Of a stretch of DNA of 64,000 nucleotides, positions 26,204-38,300 are shown in pieces. A program made the translations under genes and the position numbers. A model generated the notes under the pieces. The model was not told the origin of the DNA and searched no databases. It was given only the letters and a program-made list of their open reading frames with translations. This DNA is from Macrotis lagotis (lineage: Eukaryota > Chordata > Mammalia > Peramelemorphia > Peramelidae), in assembly GCF_037893015.1 (NCBI RefSeq), contig NC_133666.1, positions 621,407,156 through 621,471,155 of the forward strand, written 5' to 3'. Each line of letters starts with the position of its first letter. The first letter of the stretch is position 1.

Positions 26204-29200
26204 CACACACACACACACATATAAATGTCCCTTGTCCATATAGCAGTATGAAAGGTTACCATATGCATTGATTTACTATTTCTATACACTTCCCCAGATA
26301 GCTCTTAGCATTACTTTCCTTTCTATAAAGTCACAAATCATCCCTTTAATAATACTGTTATACCCCTTCTCCTGATAGAGTGGTAGGGCTATGACCTGGT
26401 AGAATAAAAAGTTATAGGAAATGGACCAATGAAACTATAGGATTGAGCTGCCATGCTCAAGAATATCCTCCATTGGAGAGATGCAGAGGAATGGTGGTGC
26501 TACTCTTTGCTGGTTCTTTCAGAGGCTATCTAGGGACAGAATCACATAGTACTGCCAAGAACAGTTCAATTAGGACCATAGAAAACCACTGAACCTAATG
26601 AGTTCTACATCCTAGATTGAACTGCCTTACATTTCTGAGTAATTCAAGCATCAAGTGGACACTCTCCTTGCTAGCAGGGCAGGAAATAAACTGCATTTCT
26701 TAAATCGCCTTGGGGTTCAAATTAGTCCTAGAGTAATAGACATAGTCACTTAGGTTTTTTCTTCTGTAGCATTTGCTTCTGTTATTCCTAGGCTGAGTAA
26801 AATCACTGTATACAGTATGCAAGAATGTTTGTTTCTTTTGGTGAATTTTTGCCACCATTTTTCCAGGGTCACAAGACTGACTCATTGAAACACATCTGGT
26901 GGAAATATATCTGGCTTAGGTTTGGCCAATGGAGGCTCAGAGTTGTTCTGAGTAAGTCTACAAATTCATATACCTATAGATAGTAAGTCAGAAGACACGG
27001 AGAGGCAGAGCATTGAGAAAGATCAATAGCTCTCTGAGAACCAATGAGAGCTCCATTCAGTAGGAAAGGAATATACAACAGCAGGAAAGGAATACACTAT
27101 CCAGATTGTGAATGGGAAGACTCAGGGGAAATCCTTTTTCAACTAGATCAAGTAAGTGGCTATTGAGGCCACCTGGTGATGAAATTTGATAACTTTGTAA
27201 AGAATTATGTCCAAAGGTTTGGACATTTGAAGACTCCACTTTAGTCTCTTTTAGGAAATTGGGGCTTAAGTTTTAATTTAATTTACAGGATTATCTATCT
27301 TTAATTGATCATCACCAGACCTAGATGAACTATATTCAAGGCTACTGAAAGAACTGACTTGTGATTATTCAGTCACAATCTTGGTGGAGAACAGGAGAGA
27401 TACTACAAGATTGAAATAAATGACTGGATTAACTAGATTTTGTTTTAGGCTTCCTCAGTTTAAAGAACTTCAGGATATAAAAGTTTGGGTTGTTTTTTTT
27501 TTTCAAATCAATGGAGTTAAATGACTTTCCAAAGGTCACACAGCTAGGTAATTATTAAATGCCTAAGGCTGGATTTGAACTCCTGACTCCAGGGTTGGTG
27601 CTCTATCCAGTGCACCACCTAGCTGCCTCTAGCATATAAAGGTTAAAGATGAAGTTGAACAACTTTATTTCTTCATTGTCTATTATTCATTAATTGTGCC
27701 TTTATTGAGCACCTTCTACATACTAAGCACTGTCCTAAACATTTGGGCAGAGGAGAAGGGAATGAGTGCCTCCTCAAACCAAGCATCATGCATCTCTGTT
27801 CAGCCTCAGATGGCTCTCTTGTATTTGGTATACATTTGTATACCAGAATCTAGAGCCATGGGTTTAATGGGTCCTTGATCTTGTTTATCTTCCTATATTG
27901 TGCTTGCTACCTTCTGAGGATTCCAGTGTGGCAGATATTTATTTGGGCAGCCTTCTCCCTCTTGCTCCATTGTCATTTTGATTAGATTCATAAGGTTCAA
28001 AGCAGATATAGTCTTACCAGTCCTTGATAGGTGTCCGTCATTCCTTTTGAGGCATAGTCCAGAAATCCAAAAATCTGTTCTCAAGAGTCCATCTTCCTAG
28101 CTAGCAAATTCTTTTTACAAATGTGTATCTTTCAAAGTTCATACATTCATCTGGTAGCAGTAATGAAAATACCACTTGTGCCCCAAAGATCTTCAACTTC
28201 TTACCAAGGACTTCATAATCACTAGTAGCATTTTCTAGTTTCTTTCTGTCAATTATCATTTGTCCCCCCATATATAAATAACCAAGAGTTGATTTGGGGA
28301 GGTTTTCTGAATCATCCTGGCTATAAATCTTGACATGTTGTCATCAAGGATCATTATTTTTCCCTAGTCAATCACATCTTCCTGGCAGGCCCTTATGGTC
28401 TACAGCGTTTCCTGATATACAATTGCTTTCTTCTCAAAGAATACAGCTGCAATCTTTACAATAGATTTTTAACTTAGGCACTGTGAATTTTTTAAAAATG
28501 TTAATAATTATTTTCAGTATTATTGATTTCCTTTGTAACTTTATGTATTTTATTTTGTGAATTTACAAATGACATTCCTAGAAATGATTTTTAGGCTTTG
28601 TCAGAGTGCCAAGGGGGTTCAGGACACAAAAAAGAAGTAATGAACTGATCTATATAGCTCCAAATGTTTAGTAGTTCTTTCTTCTGGGTCACATTCTTCC
28701 AATATGCCTCTCTTCCCTCTCCAATCTCATGATAAGTTAAGATCACCTACTATTTCTCCAGATTACTTTTCTCTTCAAAGCACTTTCCTCATTCTTTCAA
28801 AGAATAAATTTCATACTACTAGCTAAGTCAGAAAGAAGAAATACATCCAAGTAGGAAGACACCTTGTAGAAATAAATGGTAGCCTTTGGGACAGGTTATT
28901 GCAAACTTCTCTGGCCTTAGGGAAGAAAGACCCTAAATCTTTCCTATTTTTTTTGGTTTGGTAGCTCTGAGGACTAATTCTCATCTTAGAGTAGGTAATT
29001 AGCAATGTTCTGTTGAGTTCTAATAAAAACATTGCCTAACCACCACTTGCAAAAAAGAGCTCAAGTAGAAAGCCATTTACCAGTTTATCTTTTTGGACCT
29101 TGCCTTCCATCTCACTATTTCTGGGCTGAAGTATCCTGTAGTCCCTTCTAGTCTCTGAAAGGGAAGGCAATCATTTACAGTTGGCTGTCTGCTGGTTCTC

Positions 29201-32200
29201 ACAACACGAACTCTTTTTTTCTCTGAGTTTCCATTTTGTCAATGTTTTACCTAAAACATGGCCTCCAAAACTAGGCAAATTGCTCCAGCTGTGATCTGAC
29301 TGGGGCAGAACACAGTAGAACTACCAACTCCCATACCCTTCCATCTCATCTGGGCAATAGGATATATCCAATCAGTCTAAAACATCATTAACATCCACGG
29401 CTGCTCTCATAAAATGTCCATTCACTCAGTTTGGGATCCATCAAAATATCTAGGTTTTCGCTGTTTTTTTTAAAATAATCTTGTCTAATCATAACTCTTC
29501 CACCCTTTCCTGGAAGAAGGAACCAGACTGGGATAGAGAGGGAGCCTGAGATGGACTATAGAAAGAGTACTAAGCAGCAAAGCTAGGGGACAACAGTGTC
29601 AGAATTGAGAGCATACCTCACAGAAGCCAATTCCATACTCAAAAGCCCCTTCCTGGTTAGGTCCCATACATTCTTCTTAAGTTTCAGCTAGTCCTCACCC
29701 TCCCTTCCTTCACCTCCCTAGAGGTCACTAAGGCTTTGACACATCACAGAATCTCAAGGTTGCAAGAGCAAAAATCTTGACATCTTCCCTATATGTAGTC
29801 ATCCACTATATTTGTAAATAACCCTCAATGAAAAGGAACTCACTGTCTCAGGAAGTCCATTCCATTTTTTGACAGCTGTCATTATTGGAAATTTTTTCCA
29901 TACTTTGAGCTAAAATCTGCCTTTCTTTGATGTCCCAGTGCTCTTAGTGCTGTCCTCATAAGATCAAGCAAAACAAGTCTGAGTATTGTTCATTCATATA
30001 ACCCTCCAAAGACAGCTAAACTATTATATCCTCCCTTAAAAGTCTTCTTTTTTTGAAGGAACTATGGAGGTTTGAATGCAGACCAAAGCTTACTATCTTC
30101 AGTTTTTAAAGGTTGTCTTAAATATTGTTTTTCCCCTCTAATTTTTTTGCTTTCATTCTATCACAATATGATTGATATTGATGTTTACCATAATTATACA
30201 CATATAAAATATATCATATTGCTTTCTGTCAAGGGGAGGAGGGTGAGGAGAAAAACGTAAAACAAGAAACTTAAAACCTTACCAAAAAATGATTGTGGTA
30301 AACCATCTTTGCATGTAGCTGGAAAAATAAATTTTAAAAAAAGTATTCTCTTTTTCAGGCAATATCTGGTTCCTTCAACCAACCCTTATCTGATATAGTT
30401 TTGGGGTACCCTCCACTGGTCATTCTACCAGTCAATCCATTTCTCTTCTAAAGGGTGATACCCCAAACTAAGCACAATATCAACAAGGCAGAGTCTGACT
30501 GGGGGCAGAATACAAGCAAGATTACCCCTCTCTCATTCAAGACAACATAGTTATGACCTGCAAGATAATTGCCTTTTTTTGGCTGCCATATTGACTTGGA
30601 CTGATTCCACATTCTTATTCTGACCATGCCTTATTTATCTCTGTCCCCTAAATCCTGAATCTCTCATTCAATGTAGCTTAGTTTCTCCATCTCCCATCTA
30701 GTTCCCTAGTGGTCATTCTTTCTTGAAAGTAGGTATCATCTTCTCCTGTGGGTTTTATTACCTCAAGGACTGGCTTCAGTCACCTTTCTGTTGGTCCTCC
30801 TTATTTGGAAAATGAAAGGAAGTTGGGTTCAATGCTCTTGAAGCTCCTTTACAAGTCTGACATTCTCTAATTCTTTCCACTCTCTGCCCATTGATTCACC
30901 TTCTTTCTTTTCCAAGGTGGGCTCTTGCTCATGGGACTATAGTGGACATGTTCTCTGCTCTTTGTCTTATTGGGCCTACCTTGGATGTGTAGTTCAATTC
31001 ATTTTTCCAGCTTTAGTCATGACTCAACCCAAAAGGCAGTGTTGGCTGGGTGATGTTGAGAACTTTGAATTGGAAGTCATTTGACTTTGGTTGGAATTCC
31101 AGTTCCAGGTCCTTATGCAACTTTAAGAAAGTCATTTTTCTTTTTTTCCAAGGTGGGTCAGATGATTTCAATGTTCCTTTCCAATATTATCTACATCAAA
31201 TCTATGATCCTAGGATGTCTGACCTCTCTAAAGGGAATGGTCCCCAGACCTACCCAGAATACTCTCCCTATGGTTTCCATGATAAGAACATATGACAAAG
31301 AACAAAATTAGAACCCTTGGTTCCTCACCTACAAAAAGGAGGAATTGGTTTCTCACCTTACAATAAGGAGGAGGAATCTAGAGCATCAATCAACCAAGGA
31401 ATATTAATGGAGAGGGAGAAGAATCTGGGAAAAGAAGCTTTGGATGAGGAGTGAGTACTGATGCCATCTAAGGTTCAGTGGAAACTGAGGACAAACCATA
31501 CCAAGTCACTCTGTCACTGACAGTTCCTTTCTTCTGGTGTATACTCATTTCCCTGATAATATTAGCAGCAAAACCCTTAGAAACAAACCCCTGAAGTGGG
31601 TGGGTAGTGGGAGTGACCAGAGAGCTAGTGAACAACTAAGAAGCACCCTCAGTGGGAGAGAAGAGATGTTTGGAGATATTTTCCTAGGGTGTGTTTTCTT
31701 CCTGGGGGAATCTCTGGGTACATATGGAAATGAGAGGACTGAGATGGTTCTCCTAGAGAGGTGTTTGGGATGGGGTGGGGGATTGGATTCTGGGGTCTCT
31801 GGGATGCAGTTCTTGTAGAAGGTCATGGTTCTCTTTGGGTAGAGGAATGTTCCTAGGGTGGAGTATCATGGGGCCTATATCTTATTCTACCTTCCTGTCC
31901 CTGCCTTCACTCACTTGTTCTGCAGATTTTCAATGTGTGAGAGTCTGTACTTTGTTGTGAATCTCTAGGTCTTAGGGTAATTCCATGTGTGGTAGTTGAG
32001 TGGGGAGAGGTCTACAGGAGTCTTGGCAGGGATGGTTCTAAGATTGACTGATTCTACACACAAGGGGTATAGAGGGTTCTGGGGTGTCTCTGTGGGGTCC
32101 TAAGACTTAAGGGTATTTCTGGGCTCTTTTGCTGAACTCTCTGGAGTGTGATCTAAAGTGGAGATATCTAGGAGGGGCATCTCTTAGGGAAGTCAACATA

Positions 32201-35200
32201 CTCAACTGGTTCTTCAAGAGGAGGGAGAAATCCTTCACCTGTTTTTCATATGGTATGGTATGGGGAGGGGTCTCTGTGTATGTGAGGGGATAATCTCTAA
32301 GTTTATTCTGTGTACCTGTATCTCTGGAACACATGTATCTGCCCACCTTTATGGGGACTCACTCCTCACCTGACTTTTAGTGGAAGAGGACATGGACTGA
32401 GTTTTGAAGGAGGGGAAGAAGCCACTGATTTCCATGGAGGGTTGCAGAATCCTGTCACTCAGCGGGATCTAGAAGATGGGGGTGAGGTGGGAGGAGAGGG
32501 CAGAAGAGGAAGACACCAAGAGCTTGAGAAAGAGTTTCTGCCACCCCTCTGGCAGGTGCATATCCCCATCCCAAATCCCTGACCTTTAATTCACTTACTT
32601 GGGGCTGCTTCCGGATCTTTTTCATTCTCATTCTCTGTGTGGAGTTCACTCCTTGCATGAATAGGGCATCTAAATTCAACATCTGAAACAAGTCGCTCTG
32701 GGCCACCAGCTGAAGGAGGGTCCCAGGGGAATGTTGAGGGAGGATTCCTGGGAGGTACTAAGGAAGGGTCCCCTGGGAAGATGTTGGTAAGAACGTCCTC
32801 CCCCCAGGAGGGTGTTGAGGAGGAACCCTGTGGGATACTATTGAAGGGACCATGGAAAATATTAGCAAAGGTTCCCCAAAATATACTAGGGAAAGATGTA
32901 GAGGAATTCTGGGGAGAGATTGTTAGATTATTATGGTAGGGTCATACAGAGATATTAGGAGACATTAGGAAAGGGTGTCCCAGGGAATACTGGGGAAGTG
33001 AAATAATGGAAGCAGCACTGGAATAGGGACTCAGAGAAGTACTGGGAAAGGAGTCACAGGCTCTTGAGAGAGGGTCCTAGAAGTTTATTAGGGGAAGGTA
33101 CCAGGAAAAATTAGGAGGAGGTATATTAGAGAAGATATATGGAGGCTGTTGGTAAGGGGCAGAGAAGAAATGGAAAAAATTATTAGGGAGACACCTAAGG
33201 AATACCGAGAGGGTTCTGAAATGTACTGGTAAGAAGGTCCCAGATGATATTGGAGAAGGGTACCAGGAGGGATGGTGAATAAATGGCCAACAGATATTGG
33301 GAGATCACACAAGAATCCTGAGAAGGTGGGAGGGGTGCTCCCAATGGGCTTATTAATAGAGGATCCTTTGGGGATATTGATGAGTGGATACAAAAGAAAG
33401 GATTTTTGGTAAAGGAATTTTTCCCTAAGGAGTAAGGGAATACTGAGGGAAAGGCTCAGTATACAGTGGAATAGGGTTAAAGTTAGGGATATTGGGAAAG
33501 GGTACTGAGGAGTAATATTGAGAAATGGACTTGGAGGGATATTAGAGAACAGAAAAATTGGGCAAGAGTCCCATAAGTATATTTAAGGAGGGTCTTTGGA
33601 GAAATATTAGGGGAAGGCCCCAGAAGATTGTTGGCTAAGTGTCCTCTTGGTGTGGTGGCAAACAGTCACCAAAGGAATTAGGGAAGATTTCTGGGGAATT
33701 ATTAGGAAAAGGTGCTTAGGGAATATTGGAGGGTGGAAACTGTGGGAGTAGATGTTAGGAAAGGGCTCCAGAAGAAACTGGAAGAAAGTCATGAGACCAC
33801 CCATTGGGGAAAGGTCCCAGAACAATACAGACAATCTTGTTAAAGGTAGCTGGTTAAAGGGTTCTTAGGCATATTGGTGAGTGAATAAAAAGGAAAATAT
33901 TTGGGGAGAGTATCCCAACAGGAAATGAGAGGGTTTTTTTTGGAAGGTACACTGAAGAACTAATAAAGGGAAAGGGTTCTTAAGCTTATTAGAAGAAAGA
34001 TTCCAGTTGTGTTCTATAGATATTTGGGGGAAGATCCCAAGGATATTAGGAAAACATCATAAGGAAAGATGGGGGATAGGTTCCAGAAAAGTGTTGGAAG
34101 TAACTTGCATTTATAATAGGAACCAGGATATATGTAAAGGGTCCTTTGAAGAAATTATAAAATGGACTATATTTTAAGGTAAAAACTGGATAAAGTCACT
34201 TAGGAATATTAAGGAGCATGTTGGTAGAGGGTCCTGGGAAGATACTAAAGGGTAAATATTCTTGAGTGTATCCTAAGGAAGGATGCCAGGAGCATTATAA
34301 TAGATAAGTTTTGGTGTTGGTGTTGAGGAGGAAAATACTGGGAAGAAATTTAATGGGATATTGAGTGAGGATCATAAGGGATATTGGGAAAGGATATATT
34401 ATAATATACCTCAGGCTATATTAAGGACAGAGGGTCCCAGAAGGGTATTGGGTGTCCTGAGAATATATTGAGAGATAGCTATAGGATGGCTCTAGAGGGA
34501 GAGATTAAGACAGAGTGCTAGAAAAATATTTGGGAGTGGGTTTAGGGGGGTTATTAGGCAATGTCCCAGAATAATGTTGGACAAGTTATACTAGAGGAAT
34601 AGAATATATTAGTGACCACAGGATATATCAGGGTACAAGAGATTTGGGAGTTGGAAATACAGCATATATTGGGGATGGGTACCAAGAAATCCTAGTGATG
34701 AATCCTAGGGAGGTTAATTAGTGAGAAAGCTATGGAGAAATTGGTAAAACTGGAAGAAAATCCCAGGAGAGTACAGAACAAGTGCCTGGGGGAAGGTTTT
34801 AAGGTAGAGTTTCAGAAGAGTAAGGATTAAACAAGGATACTAAGAAATATTAGGAAAGAGTACTAAGGAAATCTGGGGGTCAAAGGAAGAGATATGGGGG
34901 AGGGGACCATGAAAGAGATGGAGGGAGGGAATCTCTAGATCTCTGGTCATATTAAGAGAAGGTCTTGAGCCAAGATCCCAGAGACAGCACTCAGAAGTAT
35001 GTAAATGGCCTTCAGGCATAATTGGGGTGCCAAAAGGCTGTTAGAAGAGTATTCTACAGTTGCTGAGCATTTAGCTGGACGAGGTCCCAGGCGGGGCTTG
35101 GATAACTGTCTTGCAGGTATATTGGTAGTTCCTAGAAATAATGGGTGAAGATCCCAGGAGGAATATTATATCTGGCAATTATATTGATTACATTAGGGTA

Positions 35201-35318
35201 TTAGGAGACTTCTAGGAGAAAATGAGAAAAGGATCTTGGACGATATTGTTGGGGTGAATAGATAAGATATACACACACACACGCACCACACACATAGACA
35301 CACAGAGACAGACAGACA

Positions 35319-35355
<37 letters not shown>

Positions 35356-38300
35356 CTTAAAATGATATTTGGGAAGTCCTGGAGAAAATATTGAAAAAAA
35401 TACTAGGGAGAAAAGCTTCCAGGAGATCATTAAGCACCTCGCAAGTATTTTAGGAATGTTTCTGAAGGAATACTTTAGCAGGGTAAGGGTTCCAGGAAGA
35501 AAGGATTCCAGGAGGGTTTTACCTAAGTGTACTATAGGTATATGAGTGAAGGATTTCTAGGGATACTTAGGGGATAAGGGAGGTGGAAGAAAGAAGGCAA
35601 TGATAGGAGAATAGGAGAATAAATGATATGCATCTTGCAGGCATCATGAGGGAGGGTTCCTGGGGAGACATTGGAGGATGTCCTGGGAAAGTATTAGGTA
35701 AATATCCTTCAAGAATATTGGAGGCTATTTTGGGAGAAGATCTCAGGAAGGTATATGGGGAAACATGGAGGGAGGAGTTCTAGTGGGTTACTGAGTAAAC
35801 ATCTTGTAGGCATATTGGGAGGAGGCATCCTGGGAGGATATTGGGGAAGGTCCCAGGAGGATATTGGGGAGTATACTGCAAGCATGTTGGTGGGGGTTGT
35901 CCTGGGAGAACAGTGGGGAAAAGTTTTAAGGTGTATGGTAGAAATGTCCTTCAATTGTATTAATGGGAGGTAATGCAAAGTATTAGGACTGAAGTCCCAG
36001 TAGAAACATTAGGAAAGGATGCTAAGGGAATTTTTTTGGGGGGGGGAGGGGAAGGGAAGGGAGGAAGAGTTTAATCATGATTTCCAATTTTAGAATCTTT
36101 CCATAGTCACCTAGTCCAACCCATACCTGATAAGATCCCTTCTCTAACATGCTCACCATGGATGAGGCACCCATTCCCTCCCAGACAACCCAGACCACTC
36201 TTGGGGAGCTCTCATGGTTAAGCTTTTCCTGACATCAAGAAAGACTGATTTCCTCCATCAGCCCCTTTGAAACTTCCACCCCTAATAGCCAGTCCTGCCC
36301 CAAGTGTTAAAAGAAGTTCCCTCCAATCCCTCCCTTCTCCCCCCAATCTTCTCCAGGCTAAACAAAGAAAAAGAGAAATTGCAGGAAAAATCCCAGGAAG
36401 ATCATGCTGAGGGCAAGGTTCCAAACTACAGAAGTAGTCTGAGGAGCATTCTGCAGTAATATTGTGAGACACGTAACATAAGGAGATTAAGAAAGGATTC
36501 CTTATTAAGAGATGACTCTGGGGGGGTAAGAAACTGAAGGAAAATAATGGAGTAGGGTTCTAGGAGGGATTGGGAAAGGGTCTCCAGAGAAGAGGAAGAG
36601 GGAAGGTCCCAGGGGATATTAAGGGAGAGGAGAATTCAGATAGTTATTGTGCAAGTATCCTGTAGGCAAATTGCAGGAGGGTCCTAGGGAAATATTGGAG
36701 AAAGGTGTCAGGGGTGTATTGTGTTGGACATATGTCCTGTAGTTAATATGGGGAACTGAGGTAACAAGAATATTAGGGAAGGGTCCCCAAAATATATTTG
36801 GAGAGAATACTGACAAAAGGGGATGAGATGTTAGGAAAGAGACCTAGACAGATACAGAGTAGTCTCCTGGGATCTTGAGAGGAAGGTATGGGGTGTATAT
36901 TGAAACTAAGTCTGAAGGACATTCAAAAGGAGAGGGAAAGGAGGGGAAAGATGGTAAGGAGGTCCCAGAAGAACATTTGGTAAGTGATTTGTAGGTCTAT
37001 TGGAAGAGGGTCATGGGGAGGGGAAAGCAAAAATTTTAAATCTGGAAGGTGGTGGAGACATTTTGGGGAAGGAAACTACAAAGAAAGTGGAGAAAGGTTC
37101 TGGAAATATATCGGAGAGATGGAGAAGATATCAGGGATGTTGAAGAAGGAGGAAGGTCCAAATAAGAATTGGGGAAGGGGGAAAGGGAGGATCTCAGATA
37201 AACATCCTTCAGTTTTTATTGGGGGAGGGGGAATAACAAGAAATATTAGTAAAGGATATTTGGGAGATGTCTGGCCATGAATACGGGAGAGGAAGATATT
37301 GAGGGGATCTAGGAGATTCTGGGGGAGAGGTTCCAGGAGATACTAAAGGATGACTCTATGGGTACAGAGGAAGGGGGAGAAGTGTTCTAGGAGGATATTA
37401 AGAGTGTTGAAGGCATATTAGTAGAGATCAGGATATTTAGTTTCCCACAAGGATATAAGGAGAGGATACTGGGAGTGAAGAAAAACAAAAAGACATGGTA
37501 GGGAAAGCTTAGGGAAATATTGGGTAAAGGTCCAAGGGGATAGTGGGAGAAAGTCCAAGGTAATATTGAAAAGTTAAGGAGAGATTATATGGTAGTTAAG
37601 GTCTTAGGGAAATATTAGGAGAGGGTATAGAAATACCCTATAGATAAGGGAGGATCCAAGGAAGGTGTTAGGTTTTCTGGAGATTATAGAATTCTCACCG
37701 AGGTCCAATGCTTTTTGTCCCAAGAGAATGAACCAGAAGTTTTCAATGCCTCATCCTCCACTTTGCTCTTTGCCATTCAGAAAGGAAAAGATGAAGAGGG
37801 GGGTCATGAGCCTAAGGTTCTATCTAGGTTGGAGTTGGGGGATATTTGAGAGGCCCAAGAATTTAGCAGGACTATATAGGGGCTCCAGAGCAGGACAGAA
37901 ACCCAAACCTAGGGGGAAATCTCAACTTGGTGATGGGGAAGGGAAAGAGAAATCTAAGCTTGGTGGGAGATAGGAAAAAGCAATCTGAATCTGGGAGGGG
38001 GGAAGGGGAATTGAGCCCAGCTGGAATTGAAAGGAGGAAAGAAATGTGAGCTTGTGGGGGGGAAACTTAGGGGAAAACTTGAGCCTAGGGAAAAAAAATC
38101 TAAACTTGGGAGGAGCAAACTAAGGGGATGGAGGGAGGTGAGTAGAGAAGAAATCTGGGTCTGAAAATAGGTGTGTGTGGCTTGGGTGTATTACACACCC
38201 ACCTGGATCTACTATCACCTCTTACACCTCATTTATTCTATTTTCCATGTGGAGAACAGTGAGTGCTCGACAGAGCAGATCAGGAACTGTCACTGCTCTC

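Larger units (their letters stand above)
25360..26350 (-). repeat. CR1/L3 LINE 3' region with two microsatellites
   Basis: Antisense CR1/L3 order: CCTTCAGCTGAGCCTTATAA, CAGATGTGATCTGACTGGG, ACAGAATACAGCAAAATTC, GCAGCCCAAGATTGTATTAT, TGGTTGCCACATTGCACTG, TTAGTGTCATCTGTAATATG and AAAAAATGTTGAACAGAG. Interrupted by (AT)n and (CA)n tracts. Confidence 0.8.
32715..37660. repeat. 5-kb GA-rich degenerate minisatellite, WDR97 intron 13
   Basis: The intron is built of irregular units of about 35-45 bases around a core like AATATTGGGGAAGGGTCCC and AGGAGGATATTGGGG, on the plus strand. Copies are heavily diverged, so exact unit number cannot be given by eye. It is interrupted by a CA tract at 35,270-35,354 and a CR1-like insert at 36,070-36,370. 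The transcribed strand is pyrimidine-rich throughout. Confidence 0.8.

Noticed and set aside
26005..26271. 88-codon frame with a His/Thr run
   Set aside because: Made by a (CA)n microsatellite inside a CR1/L3 copy.
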